From the NCBI GenBank assembly GCA_002633005.1, contig NMRA01000711.1:5925-28708 (forward strand): a DNA stretch of 22,784 bases, read 5' to 3'. Source of the stretch: Phoronis australis. Taxonomy: Eukaryota; Phoronida; Phoronidae. The notes under the pieces were generated by a model that saw only the letters and a program-made list of their open reading frames with translations, had not been told where the DNA came from and ran no database searches. Numbering within the stretch: the stretch's first letter is position 1; each line of letters begins with the position of its first letter. Positions 1-9,101 of the stretch are shown piece by piece. The translations under genes and the position numbers were made by a program.

Positions 1-399
1 TCGTATGTTGGTAAATTTGTTTTTAATTCTATGTTTCTGTGGTGCTTTAAGCAACTGGTGTATAGGATGTGCTTGTATTATGAAGATTACTCACATTTTG
101 CCCCTAGCCTATTGAGGAGACAATGACCATGCCTTTCCATTTTGCAAAGTATGCCCTCTACTGGCCACTTTATGGTACCAATAAACAACCCTAGAAGGGT
201 ACCGTATGCGGTGCAATTGTGGGCGCATTTCAACGCTCCGCGTTGCTCTTGTTTATTATCGTTTTTCTACTTAATTGTTTTTGGGTTTTTTGTTTCTCTG
301 AGGCGGACCCCTCCTAGGTGCCTGCATGTTTAAGTTGAGGAAAACGTTGTTTTGTTGTTGATCATCCATATGACCATCCGCTTTTAAATGGCTTTGAGA
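1..399. other. Unassigned sequence, possible tail of an upstream transcription unit
   Basis: No coding region is recognisable here. An AATAAA hexamer lies at 180-185, and the preceding AT-rich, non-coding sequence would suit the 3' UTR of a gene lying off the left edge. There is no strong GU-rich element just after it. The 63-codon frame at 142-333 has no recognisable domain and looks like chance. Confidence 0.2.
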
Positions 400-403
400 G
401 CGC

Positions 404-590
404 GTGAGCCCCCCCCTCCCCAACACTAAAACTGCACACATTTAAATCTTTTTTTCATCCGTATAATTTTAATTACCGGGGTTAATTAATAAACTCAACA
501 TTTCCCTGCGCTCTTACTGTTTAATTTTTTTTGCATCAGCCATGGGGGGGCCCGGGCCCCCTGCTCCCCCCCCCTAAATCCGCCTATGTA
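404..590. repeat. GC-homopolymer interspersed repeat, copy 1
   Basis: The stretch at about 420-478 is repeated at 6743-6800 with a few mismatches. It is followed by an AT-rich part and then long G and C runs, including a perfect self-complementary GGGGGCCCGGGCCCCC at 546-561 and a C run leading into CTAAATCCGCC. Recurrence within the window, together with the hairpin-forming homopolymers, marks it as mobile-element sequence. The class cannot be decided from two fragments. Confidence 0.5.
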
Positions 591-1277
591 GTAAGCGTAA
601 GGTCTACTGACAAGCGAATTTTTATAGCAGTAGGACTATCTCTCGGACTGGATCGGCTTATTTTTTGCGTTGTTTGACTTTACGCGCTAGATAACGCGGA
701 TAAATTTTGTCCACACGAACACAGATTTTTGACTTTAAGAAGCCATGGTTTAAACAGTCAATTATTGTCCATGTGATCACGCACTTCGGTGCCGGTACTT
801 ATAAATAAGCGCGATCGACTCTGGTTTGAACATGTGAAGAGCGACGCTCTGCGGACAGAACTGGGTCGCTAGATTGGTTCAGTTTTTGGCCGCCAGATGA
901 CTCCTTTCCATTGAACATGGCGGTGTCAACGTGGAAATAGTGCGAACAAAAACTTGACGATAAAACTGTAAGGGGGCAAGGTAGGAGACATTTTGTTATA
1001 TTATTGGATTGAGAACGATGAGAGGAATCGAACGATACCAAAATCATGTGTGTAGGTCATTGTCGTCATATTGTAAACAATTACCGTGTTTTCTGTTCAT
1101 GGAACATGCTAGTTGAATCGACGCATCATAGACAACGACGTTTGTTCTCCAGTTCATCGTGTAAGTGCAGCTGTTCTCGTGTAAAAACAAAATTGCCATG
1201 GTTTGCTGGCTAAGAATAGAACTCACTTGCTGTCATCAATACTCCTCGCCGCGACAGGGTTCCATTTCGTTAGCCTA
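591..1277. other. Intergenic or intronic sequence, nothing recognised
   Basis: No conserved coding region is visible on either strand. A TATAAATA box lies at 800-807, but the ATGs downstream of it open only very short frames, and no exon with a good donor follows convincingly. The minus-strand frames at 799-1226 have no recognisable domain. Confidence 0.25.
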
Positions 1278-1366
1278 TTAAAGGCGAAGACAACCTTTTT
1301 CCATGTCATTTTGAGCTAAAATAAGGTGGGTTGGTTATCATAGACATATTTTCCACATAATTACAG
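1278..1366 (+). repeat. Solo terminal inverted repeat of the ISL2EU-like transposon family
   Basis: These 89 bases match the outer 89 bases of the left inverted repeat of the complete element (9450-9538) with about four substitutions and no indels. Similarity stops abruptly at the TTACAG that ends this part of the repeat. I found no matching opposite end nearby, so this is either a one-ended relic or the end of a related subfamily sharing only the outer 90 bases. Confidence 0.7.
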
Positions 1367-2149
1367 TGGTGACAGGATTTAGCTTGATTAACGTCGGTTT
1401 AAAATGCACGGTACCTATGGGGAGTATGGTAACACGCATCACAACAAACGAAGATTAACCCGACTGGCGACTCCAGCGAAGTCGACATCGGCGAGTATCT
1501 CAGTTAACAGGCATCATTAGAATAAACATGGAATAATTGTTAAAATAATCACAAACCTTACCTTTGTATAAGGTCGTGCTTACTTTCTCACATAGAAGCA
1601 CCCTTTTCACGCAGTCTCAGACTCAGTTGGCACGCCTACAAGCCATTTCACCATGTATTTAAAGAGCTCGCGAAATCGAGGCTGTTAATCTATCACCACT
1701 AATACACGCGCGCCCTCTAGTTAATGTAAATTCTCCGAATAGCATCGTTGTCTTCTATCAAAATATATATAATGTTACTGAAACAATGTTCATGGTGTTT
1801 ACTTTGTAACAGCTGCGTCTAATGGGGATCGATGAAAACAATTTTTTACATTTCAACTATAAGTAGCACGAGACATTTACTAAATTTAAAGGGAATATAC
1901 ATATTCATACACTCATTCACTCCGGGGGCCTAAATCTTAGTTGTAACCCCAGTCAACGAAACAAAAGAACCATAGGAGAACATCTATTATGAAATTCCAA
2001 AAGTTCACAATTTTCGGCAAAAATGTATTTTTCAATTTTGAAGTATTCATATATCTCTGCCTTGAGATGTTCAATACAGGGCAAGCGTTTTTCTAACGCT
2101 ATTTACCCAAAATCAATACTAGATTTATTACTTTTGATTCAGAATGCTT
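1367..2149. other. Non-coding sequence, nothing recognised
   Basis: AT-rich sequence without a supportable exon, RNA gene or repeat. On the minus strand there is a good donor-like site (AAAG then GTAAGG near 1560) downstream of a TTTAAATA-like box near 1660. No open frame supports a first exon there. Confidence 0.25.
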
Positions 2150-3294
2150 ACCAAAAAGGAGAGTGATTCTTTTACCGGTTAAGGTTCCTGTGGCGGCGAA
2201 AACAAATGAGCAGTCATTACAGTGTGCTAACACAAAAGCGTGTGTAAGAAGACTTGAAGTAGGAATCGGCAAAACCTGTTGTGGCTATACTGTCGCACTC
2301 CACAACAGGTAGGCCTAGTTGTCGCTGTTGACGACATGTCTGATACTTGTGATAATTACCCGCAGGACCGCTGCAGGGCTACAGCTTAACACCAGGTAGT
2401 TGGGCCACTCAATCTTATGCGGAACTATGCAGACTCATGGACAACTTGAAACTGTCTACAATATATCCCATGGTTTGCATATTTACGAGTATTTATAACA
2501 AAGACCCAGTCTAATCTGAATTAGTCAAACTCTTGCCCTTCTTAATGGTCTCAAGTTTCAGATTACTCCCTATTGCCAATTTTGCCACCCCGAAAAGCAG
2601 CAACCAGAAATCGGGTACTCATGTTGCAACAGATCTCATGAGAAACAATCACTTTCATACAGTAACACATTATGCGTTGAATGTCTGGTTTTGCAGTCAA
2701 GAAGTTACGTCCCAAATCACTCTTTATAGGCCGCATAACAGTAACGTGAGAAACACCTGCCATGTGCTGCGAAATCCATATAATTAGTCTAATTAAACGT
2801 GAAATAGCATCACATAGTACATGAGTAGACAGCACTTTGTTGCAGTTGCGAAGGATAGTTTCCGTGAGGCATACCTGTACACTCGAGCCAATTCCACAAC
2901 TGTCCTTTGACACAGCGCCACCTAGCTGTACTGAAAAGTGACCCTGAATTAACATGATCGACGACGGACACACTTAATTCTGTGTGTGGGCATCAATACA
3001 AATGCCTTGGTCGAACGTAAACCGATCACATCGCTACCGCTTGCACTGTACTTGTTTGAACTTAAGCCACGGGATCGGTTTTCCCTTCATTTTGTTTACT
3101 TCGATGTCTGCCCGTTTTAATAAATTGCAACTATTCAAGTCAAAGGTAGTCGCTGTACAAGCTAATAGTAAACTGGTAGGGTTTTCCCAGATTTCAACCA
3201 ATGGGAATGACTAGATGTTATGACGTCGGTTCCATTACTTTAACCAATGGGCAGCCATGTTGAACAACATTCGTCAGTGTTAGGCAGTAAACTT
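2150..3294 (+). repeat. Segmental duplication, upstream block of unit A
   Basis: This block is repeated at about 7632-8824. Similarity is patchy over the first 350 bases and then very high from the shared CCCAGTCTAATCTGA (2506 and 8046) to TGTTAGG (3294 and 8824). Both copies sit upstream of a short phase-0 exon (3720 and 8961), so the duplication carried regulatory sequence, intron and exon together. A shorter core starting at the TCCCAAATCACTC motif recurs a third and fourth time near 5312 and 11397. The 136-codon minus-strand frame inside this copy is shortened in the other copy and has no recognisable domain. Confidence 0.85.
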
Positions 3295-3463
3295 GTATTA
3301 TGAACTTTCAAGAGCCGAGATTGCAGACGAATTTTTCACATTAAGCACAGTTCTGTAACTGAGAGGCATTCACCCAATGAGCTATATACATATTAAGCTT
3401 GATTTATCTTATTGCTTTCACCCAAGGTACAGCCTCAGTGACGTCAGACGCGCGTTAGCCAAT
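3198..3463 (+). promoter_or_regulatory. Candidate promoter: CCAAT and CRE cluster of unit A
   Basis: CCAAT boxes (NF-Y type) lie at 3198-3202, 3244-3248 and 3459-3463. CRE-type sites (CREB/ATF) lie at 3221-3228 (TGACGTCG) and 3439-3446 (a perfect TGACGTCA). The CCAAT/CRE combination is common in animal promoters and stands 260-520 bases upstream of exon A. The first part is preserved in the duplicate upstream of exon D. No TATA box or transcription start can be fixed by eye, so the promoter call is inference from motif clustering. Confidence 0.35.
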
Positions 3464-3719
3464 AGAATTAACATTGGAAAAGCGCTTTTTTACAAAAATG
3501 TGAAAGAGTAACAAAGATGTGATTTTTGATACAGACTTTATTCATCAATTAAATTACATTAAAAATGCATGTTATTGTACTTCAGTAACCTTATTTTAAG
3601 TGGTGCAAACGCCCAAGCTATTTCGACAACTAACTTTAAGACGTCACTATGACGTAAAAAGCAAAAAATGCCATCTCACATGCTGGAGTTTACTTGTAAT
3701 ATGTATCTTTCATTTACAG

Positions 3720-3821
3720 TCTCTGGTAAGAAACAAGGAAGGAGAAATGGAAAAAGGTCAACCCAGCGTTATAAAATCTGAGCAGTCTGACATTGACAAA
3801 ACACAGCATGAAAGTACGGAG
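3720..3821 (+). CDS. Exon A: short phase-0 exon for a disordered N-terminal segment
   Basis: This is a predicted internal or alternative first coding exon of 34 codons. A CATTTACAG acceptor ends at 3719 and the donor GTAGGT starts at 3822. Both ends are phase 0, so it joins in frame to the DUF6119 exon at 12600. The peptide starts SLVRNKEGEME and includes SVIKSEQSDIDK; it is rich in Lys, Glu, Ser and Gln, has no hydrophobic core and is probably disordered. IKSE fits the sumoylation consensus. The exon, its donor and the following intron resemble those of exons B, C and D, which shows descent by tandem duplication. An in-frame ATG at 3747 has G at -3 and G at +4 and could serve as a start if this is the first coding exon. 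No function is assigned; expression is not shown by the sequence. Confidence 0.6.
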
Positions 3822-4440
3822 GTAGGTGCAAAATACTCGTTTTTTGTGTCTTATTTATACTTGGAAATTAAGGTAGATTTTCACATATGGGAATTAAGGT
3901 AGATATTCACAATTAGTATTTCCTATAGACCACTCGTTCAACTTGTACGTTTCTTGTTGTGAAGAGTATAGTACCTATACACTGTGTGCGATGTTCCCTC
4001 ATATCCGTGTTTGTTGTCTGTTTTATTATTGTTGTTTAATTAATTGTGTTTTTTACGCTCTTACACTGTTTTACGCAACAAATTGCATTTGACACGGAGT
4101 GGTTCAGTTCCGTATATCCCCTATGGACCGAAAATAAGAGATACAGAATTACATTATAAAGTGGGTACATAATTGGTACTTTTATGATTTAACGGAGTGT
4201 TTTGATCGTAGTGTTTTTAAAACATCAAAAACGTGAATTCACTGCAGTAACACAAACGACAGCTAAATGCTTTTCTTGCCCCATGATGCGTTAATTAATT
4301 TTTATTTTCAGTTGGTGGGGGGACAAAAAAAGAAGCTGCACCTATCTCGTAATTGCAGATGAATATGAGAAATTTGCTGGTATTCGAAATTTGCAGAAAA
4401 CGCAGAGAAATGCATGCACTGTTTGGTGTTTACAAACTTA
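3822..4440 (+). other. Intron downstream of exon A (duplicated intron block)
   Basis: The first roughly 500 bases align with the sequence after exon C (6914-7440), sharing the donor-proximal GTGCAAAATACT-like start, a CCCTCATATC motif and a stretch reading ACAGAATT. This non-coding similarity is the best evidence that the repeat unit includes intron and not just exon. It is interrupted at 4441 by a MITE. Confidence 0.7.
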
Positions 4441-5252
4441 GGGCTGTTCCAGTAAAATCCGTGTGGGAGGGGGGGACGGCAGTAGAAATAAAAATTCATG
4501 GGTGGTGGTCTTCAGAAAAAAACTCAAATTACGGGTGGTCGTTCCTGTAAGAAGTGATGCATTAAAAATGGGTGGTATTTTTTGACCTGTTAATGTCGAT
4601 AGGTTGGTTATTTCAGCCTTACAAACTAAAAAAAATGCAATTGTCCTAACTTATCCAAATACAAAAAAGCCCGTATTGCCAGTGAACAGAGTGCAATGTG
4701 TTCACTAAGCCATTAATCAAGTCATGGGCAACTCGATTTGAGCCAACTGTTTGTCTGCAGTCCTATTGAATTGAAAAGTTATGCAACACTGAACTGGTGT
4801 TAACACATATAAGAAAATTGATGATTTTTAAATAAAAAGTATGAGGAGTAAGATAAACAAGTTCCAATATTCACTTGACATAGAAGTATAGAAGAGTTCG
4901 TGGAGACAGTTTGAGATTCATAGATCCTTATAAATGAAAAAATGTTCATTGAAATTATAGACACATGGTGAACAGAGACACCTGGTGGCTGCCAAAAGTA
5001 TTGCTCACAGGCTACTTTAGTTTTTGACAATATTGGACAAGACAACTAGTTCTTGTCTGTCAGTCATCTAAGTTCTTAACAGGTCCTCCTGGAGGCAATT
5101 TGTTTGCAAGTGTTGGATTTTATATTTTAACCTATTAAAAATAATTAAAAAATTATGGGTCATGGGTTGGAGAAATAAATGAAAAATACGGGCGGTGGGT
5201 ATGAAATAAAAGTGCCTTCCCCCCTCCCATACAGATTTTGCTGGAACAGCCC
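4441..5252. mobile_element. PIF/Harbinger-type MITE with TTA target duplication
   Basis: The two ends are inverted repeats of about 41 bases (4441-4481 and 5212-5252) beginning GGGCTGTTCCAG. Both have a CAAAATC-like segment and a G-rich run (GGGAGGGGGG). The element is flanked by direct TTA copies at 4438-4440 and 5253-5255. A 3-bp TTA/TAA target duplication with GGG-start inverted repeats is typical of PIF/Harbinger elements. The 812-bp interior has no transposase, so it is non-autonomous. It lies in the intron after exon A. Confidence 0.75.
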
Positions 5253-5255
5253 TTA

Positions 5256-5862
5256 CACTTGATGGGGGATGCTTCGATTTAGTAGTTCCAGCAGTCATAC
5301 GAGATGTTACTTCCCAAATCACTCTTTAGGGGCGTATAACAGCAGCGTGACAAACACTTACAATGTGTTACAAATCCACATAATTAGTCTAATTAAGGGA
5401 GAAATAGCATCAAGTAGTAACAGAGTAGACGTCACGTTGTAGTGGCTAACTATATTTTCCATAATACAAACACCCGGTCCAAATCGACAATTAGATTGTA
5501 GGTCGTCATGATGACGTATAAAGAAAAAGATGCCATCCTACAGGGTATATGGTGATGCTGGTAACTCGTATAAGTATGTCGCTCGCGCTACCCTAGAAAC
5601 AAAACAGGGTTACATATATTGGAGTTGCGTCGACTGTTTGGTAAAGTTGCGGACATTTTAGCGTGAATGTGTTGAGCACCAATGTATAATGCGAATAATA
5701 CTTAGTCAAGGCATGTTACATGACAAACATACATGTATATATAGTCCTATCACAAAGTTTCGAAGTCAATTGTGTTCAGAGTCAGCAACATCACTGTTTA
5801 TGTTTTTGAGGACATCATGTGAATATGAAGCTGAAACTCTAAAATTTATCCATTATTTACAG
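5256..5862 (+). repeat. Unit B upstream intron block
   Basis: A shortened copy of the unit core starts at about 5312 (TCCCAAATCACTC) and matches 2710 onward, 8251 onward and 11397 onward. The exon-proximal block at 5464-5545 (CAAACACCCGG, TGATGACGTA, AAGATGCCAT) matches 3602-3690. The CCAAT-CRE-CCAAT part found in units A and D is missing here. Confidence 0.7.
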
Positions 5863-6009
5863 CATTCGATGGGACTCAATGAAAAAGAAATGGCTGCAGG
5901 TCCTTCCAGCTGCGAGGAACAAAGCAGTGGATCAGCAAGTGTATGTGAATTGGCAGCCAATGATGGCAAAACTGACGTAAAATCTAAACACCCCGACACT
6001 GGCACACAG
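5863..6009 (+). CDS. Exon B: short phase-0 exon for a disordered N-terminal segment
   Basis: This is a predicted 49-codon exon. The acceptor CATTATTTACAG ends at 5862 and the donor GTATGCGC starts at 6010; both ends are phase 0. The peptide opens HSMGLNEKEMAAG and contains the shared motif TDVKSKHPDTGT, alignable with exons C (PDVKSKHS) and D (PKVKSELS). It is acidic and Ser/Lys/Glu-rich, probably disordered, with two cysteines. The third codon is ATG, as in exon D, which would allow it to start translation directly after an untranslated first exon. The sequence after the donor resembles that after exons A, C and D for about 75 bases and then ends at inserted repeat DNA near 6084. Confidence 0.6.
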
Positions 6010-6295
6010 GTATGCGCAAAATATTTATTTTTGTGTTTTAGTTAAACTAGGGAAGGCAGATTTTTGCAATGACTATTTCCTGCGCGAAGATGGCGCTGAG
6101 CCTACATGTCTGGGGGGCCAACATTTTCTCCGGCTGTCAGCATTTGCGCAAACCACGACTACATGCGTATAGCACCGAATGGAGGAGGCCGGGGGGGGAG
6201 TTTGCCCCCCTCCCCCCAGGAAAATTTTCTGTTTTTTCCTCTAAAAATCAAGCATTTTCCTTGATTTCTGAAGTATTATCTAAGAAAAAAGGCAA

Positions 6296-6400
6296 AAAAA
6301 AACACGGAGAACGTGTCAAACAGGGAAATCGCATATACCAGACTCGAGCACACGACCTGGCGGATAGAGCGCGCGTGCTTTGCCACTACACCACCACAAG
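6296..6400 (-). mobile_element. tRNA-derived SINE head (degenerate Pol III unit)
   Basis: Read on the minus strand, an A-box-like TGGTGTAGTGG (6393-6383) is followed after about 32 bases by a B-box-like GTGCTCGAGTC (6351-6341), and then by a T run at 6303-6296 that could end Pol III transcription. Spacing and order are those of an internal Pol III promoter. Stem pairing is poor, especially in the T and acceptor arms, so a working tRNA gene is unlikely and a SINE head fits better. Confidence 0.5.
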
Positions 6401-6577
6401 TTAACTACTAATGGTATACTAAGAGACCTACTTGTTTATGGTCCACAGCGTTTGCGCGCGAAACCAACTTCTTTTTGTTATGCTTTTTACACGTTTAATA
6501 GTGTGTGCAATCGGTTCTTAAAAAGTGTGTTGTATTTAAAATAGTCCTCAAATGCCCGATTAAAATTCACATCTTAC

Positions 6578-6618
6578 CAGCAGCTTCTGTTTCTTCATCG
6601 TCACTCAGGCTCCATTTT
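6578..6618 (-). other. Possible minus-strand micro-exon inside the repeat insertion
   Basis: On the minus strand a TTTTTTACAG acceptor (6628-6619) precedes a 41-base open segment, followed by a GTAAGATG donor (6577-6570). The peptide in the open frame reads WSLSDDEETEAAG, an acidic patch. It may be a leftover exon of a transposon gene. The stretch is short and the call is weak. Confidence 0.2.
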
Positions 6619-6802
6619 CTGTAAAAAATGAAGTACATTTTCTTCATTGCACAGTGAAGAAGACGACGGAAACGGAGTGGTAGTGCACAGCGCCAATGCC
6701 GGTCGCCTGGGATATAGCGGGAGAGCCTATACTTAGCCATAGTCCCCCAACACTAAAACTGCAAACATTTAAATCTAGTTTCATCCGTGTAATTTCAATT
6801 GG

Positions 6803-6913
6803 GGAAAAAGCAGTGCTTTAACAAGTGCATCTCAATCGGCATCGAATGAAAGCAAACCGGATGTAAAATCTAAACACTCAATCATTCTCAAAGGAAAGTC
6901 TGTTGGCAGAAAG
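6803..6913 (+). pseudogene. Exon C: 5'-truncated copy of the amplified exon
   Basis: The last 37 codons remain open and align with exon D: GKSSALTS against KKSSSVAS, PDVKSKHS against PKVKSELS, and a shared LKGKSVGRK-like end against DKGKPVPGK. The donor GTGTGTGC at 6914 is intact and phase 0. The front is missing: similarity to exon D stops at 6803, where it meets the GC-rich interspersed repeat, and the normal TTACAG acceptor is gone. The only nearby AGs lack a pyrimidine tract. It is therefore probably skipped, although the surviving frame suggests the damage is fairly recent or the segment is still sometimes used. Confidence 0.55.
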
Positions 6914-7631
6914 GTGTGTGCAGAATACTGGTTTTTGTGATTTATTTATACTTGGGAAGGTAGATTTTTGCAATCATCGTTTCCTGTAGAACATTTGTTT
7001 TCCTTTTGCGCTGTGCCCTCATATCGGTGTTTGGAGTCTGTTTTTAGTAATGATTGTTTAATTACTTGAGACTTGTTAACGTTCTTACACGTATTTTAAT
7101 CAACACAATACAGCTGACACAGAGTGATTCACTTCCGTATGTCCCCCATTGACTGCAAAATAAGACACAGAATTGAATTTTAAAATGGGTTCATAATTGG
7201 GACTTTATGGTATAGCGACGAGATCTGATCGCAGTCTTTTTAAACATCGAAATAATCAATGCTCTGAAGAAACACAGCGTCAGATACATGTTGTCACTGC
7301 TTCCGACGCACAAAGTTTTTTTCCTTTTAAATGGCATTGAATGGTTCAGCAGCTGTATCTATCTCGTCATTGCAAATCAATATGAAAATTTTACTGGGAT
7401 TCATATCATCAGAATACAAGAAATGCACTAACTTTTTCGTGGTTACAAACGGCAAGATTTATATGATCAGTGGATGCATCAAAAATAGATTCAGTGGTAT
7501 ACGAATGTATGTCGGACTTACTGCTGGCGGTTTATCACCTCCATGTTCGCTAGAAAACCGTACACTTGACGGATTAGCAATTCTCCAAAGTATCCTGATT
7601 TCGTGTATCTCATAATTACAGTTTTTGACGT
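6914..7631 (+). other. Intron downstream of exon C (duplicated intron block)
   Basis: This aligns with the intron after exon A, including the CCCTCATATC motif, GACACAGAGTGATTC and the AAAATGGGTTCATAATTGG stretch. It also keeps an end segment near 7524-7560 that recurs at 11583-11600 in unit E. The 94-codon frame at 7331-7615 falls in this non-coding repeat and has no domain. Confidence 0.65.
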
Positions 7632-8824
7632 GATTACCAGCTAAAGAGAGAGCGTTTCTTTTGCCGATTCACGTTCCTGTGGAAGTGAAAATAAAATAGT
7701 CATTACTGTGTTTGCCAACTTGAAAGCGTGTGTTCAAAATTATTAGAAGACTTTTCAGAAGTTAGAATCAAGAACAAAAGCTATTGTGGCTATACTGTCG
7801 CATGCCACATCAAGTAGGCCTAGCTGTCAATTTTGAGGATATATCTGATGCTTATGATAATTACGTGCAGGACCGCTGCAGACCTACAGCTTTTTTAAAA
7901 GCTGTAGACCTGTTTTAAAAAAGCAGGGAGTTGGGTCATTCAGTCTTATGCGGAAAAGGGCAGACTATTGTAGCACTTGAAACTGTCTACAATATATCCG
8001 GTGGTTTGCACAGTTACCAGACTGGCCGCGTAATTATAATTACGGCCCAGTCTAATCTGACTTAGTCAAACTCTTGCCCTTCTTAATGGTCTCAAGTTTC
8101 AGATAACTCCCTGTTGCCAATTTTGCCACCCCGAGAAGCAGCAACCAGAAATTGGGTACTCATGTTGCAACAGATCTCGTGAGAAACAATCACTTTCATA
8201 CAGTAACACATTATGCGTTGAATGTCTGGTTTTGCAGTCAAGAAGTTACGTCCCAAATCACTCTTTATAGGCCGCATAACAGTAACGTGAGAAACACCTG
8301 CCATGTGCTGCGAAATCCATATAATTAGTCTAATTAAACGTGAAATATCATCACATAGTACATGAGTAGCCAGCACTTTGTTTCAGTTGCGAATGTTAGT
8401 TCCGTGAGGCATACCTGTACACTCGAGCCAATTCCACAACTGTCCTTTGACACAGCGCCACCTAGCTGTACTGAAAAATGACCCTGTATTAACATGATCG
8501 ACGACGGACACACTTAATTCTGTGAGTGGGCATCAATGCAAATGCCTTGGTCGAACGTAAACCGATCACATCGCTACCACTTGCACTGTACTTGTTTGAA
8601 CTTAAGCCACGGGATAGGTTTTCCCTTCATTTTGTTTACTTCTATGTCTGCTCGTTTTAATAAATTGCAACTATTCATGTCAAAGGTAGTCGCTGTACAA
8701 GCTAACAGTAAACTGGTAGGGGTTTCCCAGATTACAACCATTGGGAATGACTAGATGTTATGACGTCGGCTCCATTACTTTAACCAATGGGCAGCCATGT
8801 TGAACAACATTCGTCAGTGTTAGG
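7632..8824 (+). repeat. Segmental duplication, upstream block of unit D
   Basis: Second copy of the block at 2150-3294. From 8046 to 8824 it differs from copy A by scattered substitutions only. The earlier part has more changes, among them a local hairpin insertion at about 7891-7922. It lies upstream of exon D exactly as copy A lies upstream of exon A. Confidence 0.85.
8761..8788 (+). promoter_or_regulatory. CRE and CCAAT pair of unit D
   Basis: TGACGTCG at 8761-8768 and CCAAT at 8784-8788 repeat the arrangement at 3221-3248. The first CCAAT of unit A (3198) has become CCATT here. The nearest downstream exon is D, about 170 bases away. Whether it drives transcription is inferred. Confidence 0.3.
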
Positions 8825-8960
8825 TTTCGTAGCAAAGTGAAATAGAAAAGTCCAAGACTAAATTGTAGGTAAACATTATGACGAATACAGTAAAACATGT
8901 AACCCTACATGCTAGTGAACATATACCCAAAACTATGTAATGTTTATCCATAACTTACAG

Positions 8961-9101
8961 TCTCCCATGAGTGGCAAGAAAGGCTCGCTGAAAAAAAGCA
9001 GTTCTGTAGCAAGTCCATCTACATCATTTGCGAATGAGACCAAACCGAAAGTAAAATCTGAACTCTCAAGCACTGACAAAGGAAAGCCTGTTCCAGGAAA
9101 G
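8961..9101 (+). CDS. Exon D: short phase-0 exon for a disordered N-terminal segment
   Basis: This is a predicted 47-codon exon and the best preserved of the set. The acceptor CATAACTTACAG ends at 8960 and the strong donor GTATGTGC starts at 9102; both ends are phase 0. The peptide begins SPMSGKKGSLKKSSS, continues with a Ser/Thr-rich part and ends with KPKVKSELSSTDKGKPVPGK. It is strongly basic and probably disordered; VKSE fits the sumoylation consensus. The third codon is ATG, as in exon B. The next acceptor in the same phase is the DUF6119 exon at 12600, some 3.5 kb away across a transposon and a LINE fragment, so this is the likely last junction before the conserved domain. Role unknown; a flexible N-terminal tail is the natural reading. 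Confidence 0.65.

Larger units (their letters stand above)
6084..6802. mobile_element. Composite repeat insertion replacing the B/C intron
   Basis: Homology to the other units stops near 6083 and resumes at about 6803, so this stretch replaced the end of unit B and the front of unit C. It contains a G9/C6 hairpin-like segment (about 6190-6222), a tRNA-derived SINE on the minus strand (6296-6400), a stretch of unknown origin, and at 6743-6800 a second copy of the repeat seen at about 420-478. One continuous insertion and several nested ones cannot be told apart from the sequence. Confidence 0.55.

Noticed and set aside
1560-1665. Minus-strand TATA-like box with a downstream GTAAGG donor
   Set aside because: No open frame or second exon supports a gene there.
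2563-2973. 136-codon minus-strand frame in the unit A block
   Set aside because: The same region in unit D (8092-8376) is cut short. There is no recognisable domain, and the sequence is part of a duplicated intron or promoter block.
6296-6400. A true tRNA gene on the minus strand
   Set aside because: A and B boxes are present, but the arms do not pair well and the surroundings are repeat sequence, so a SINE head is the better reading.
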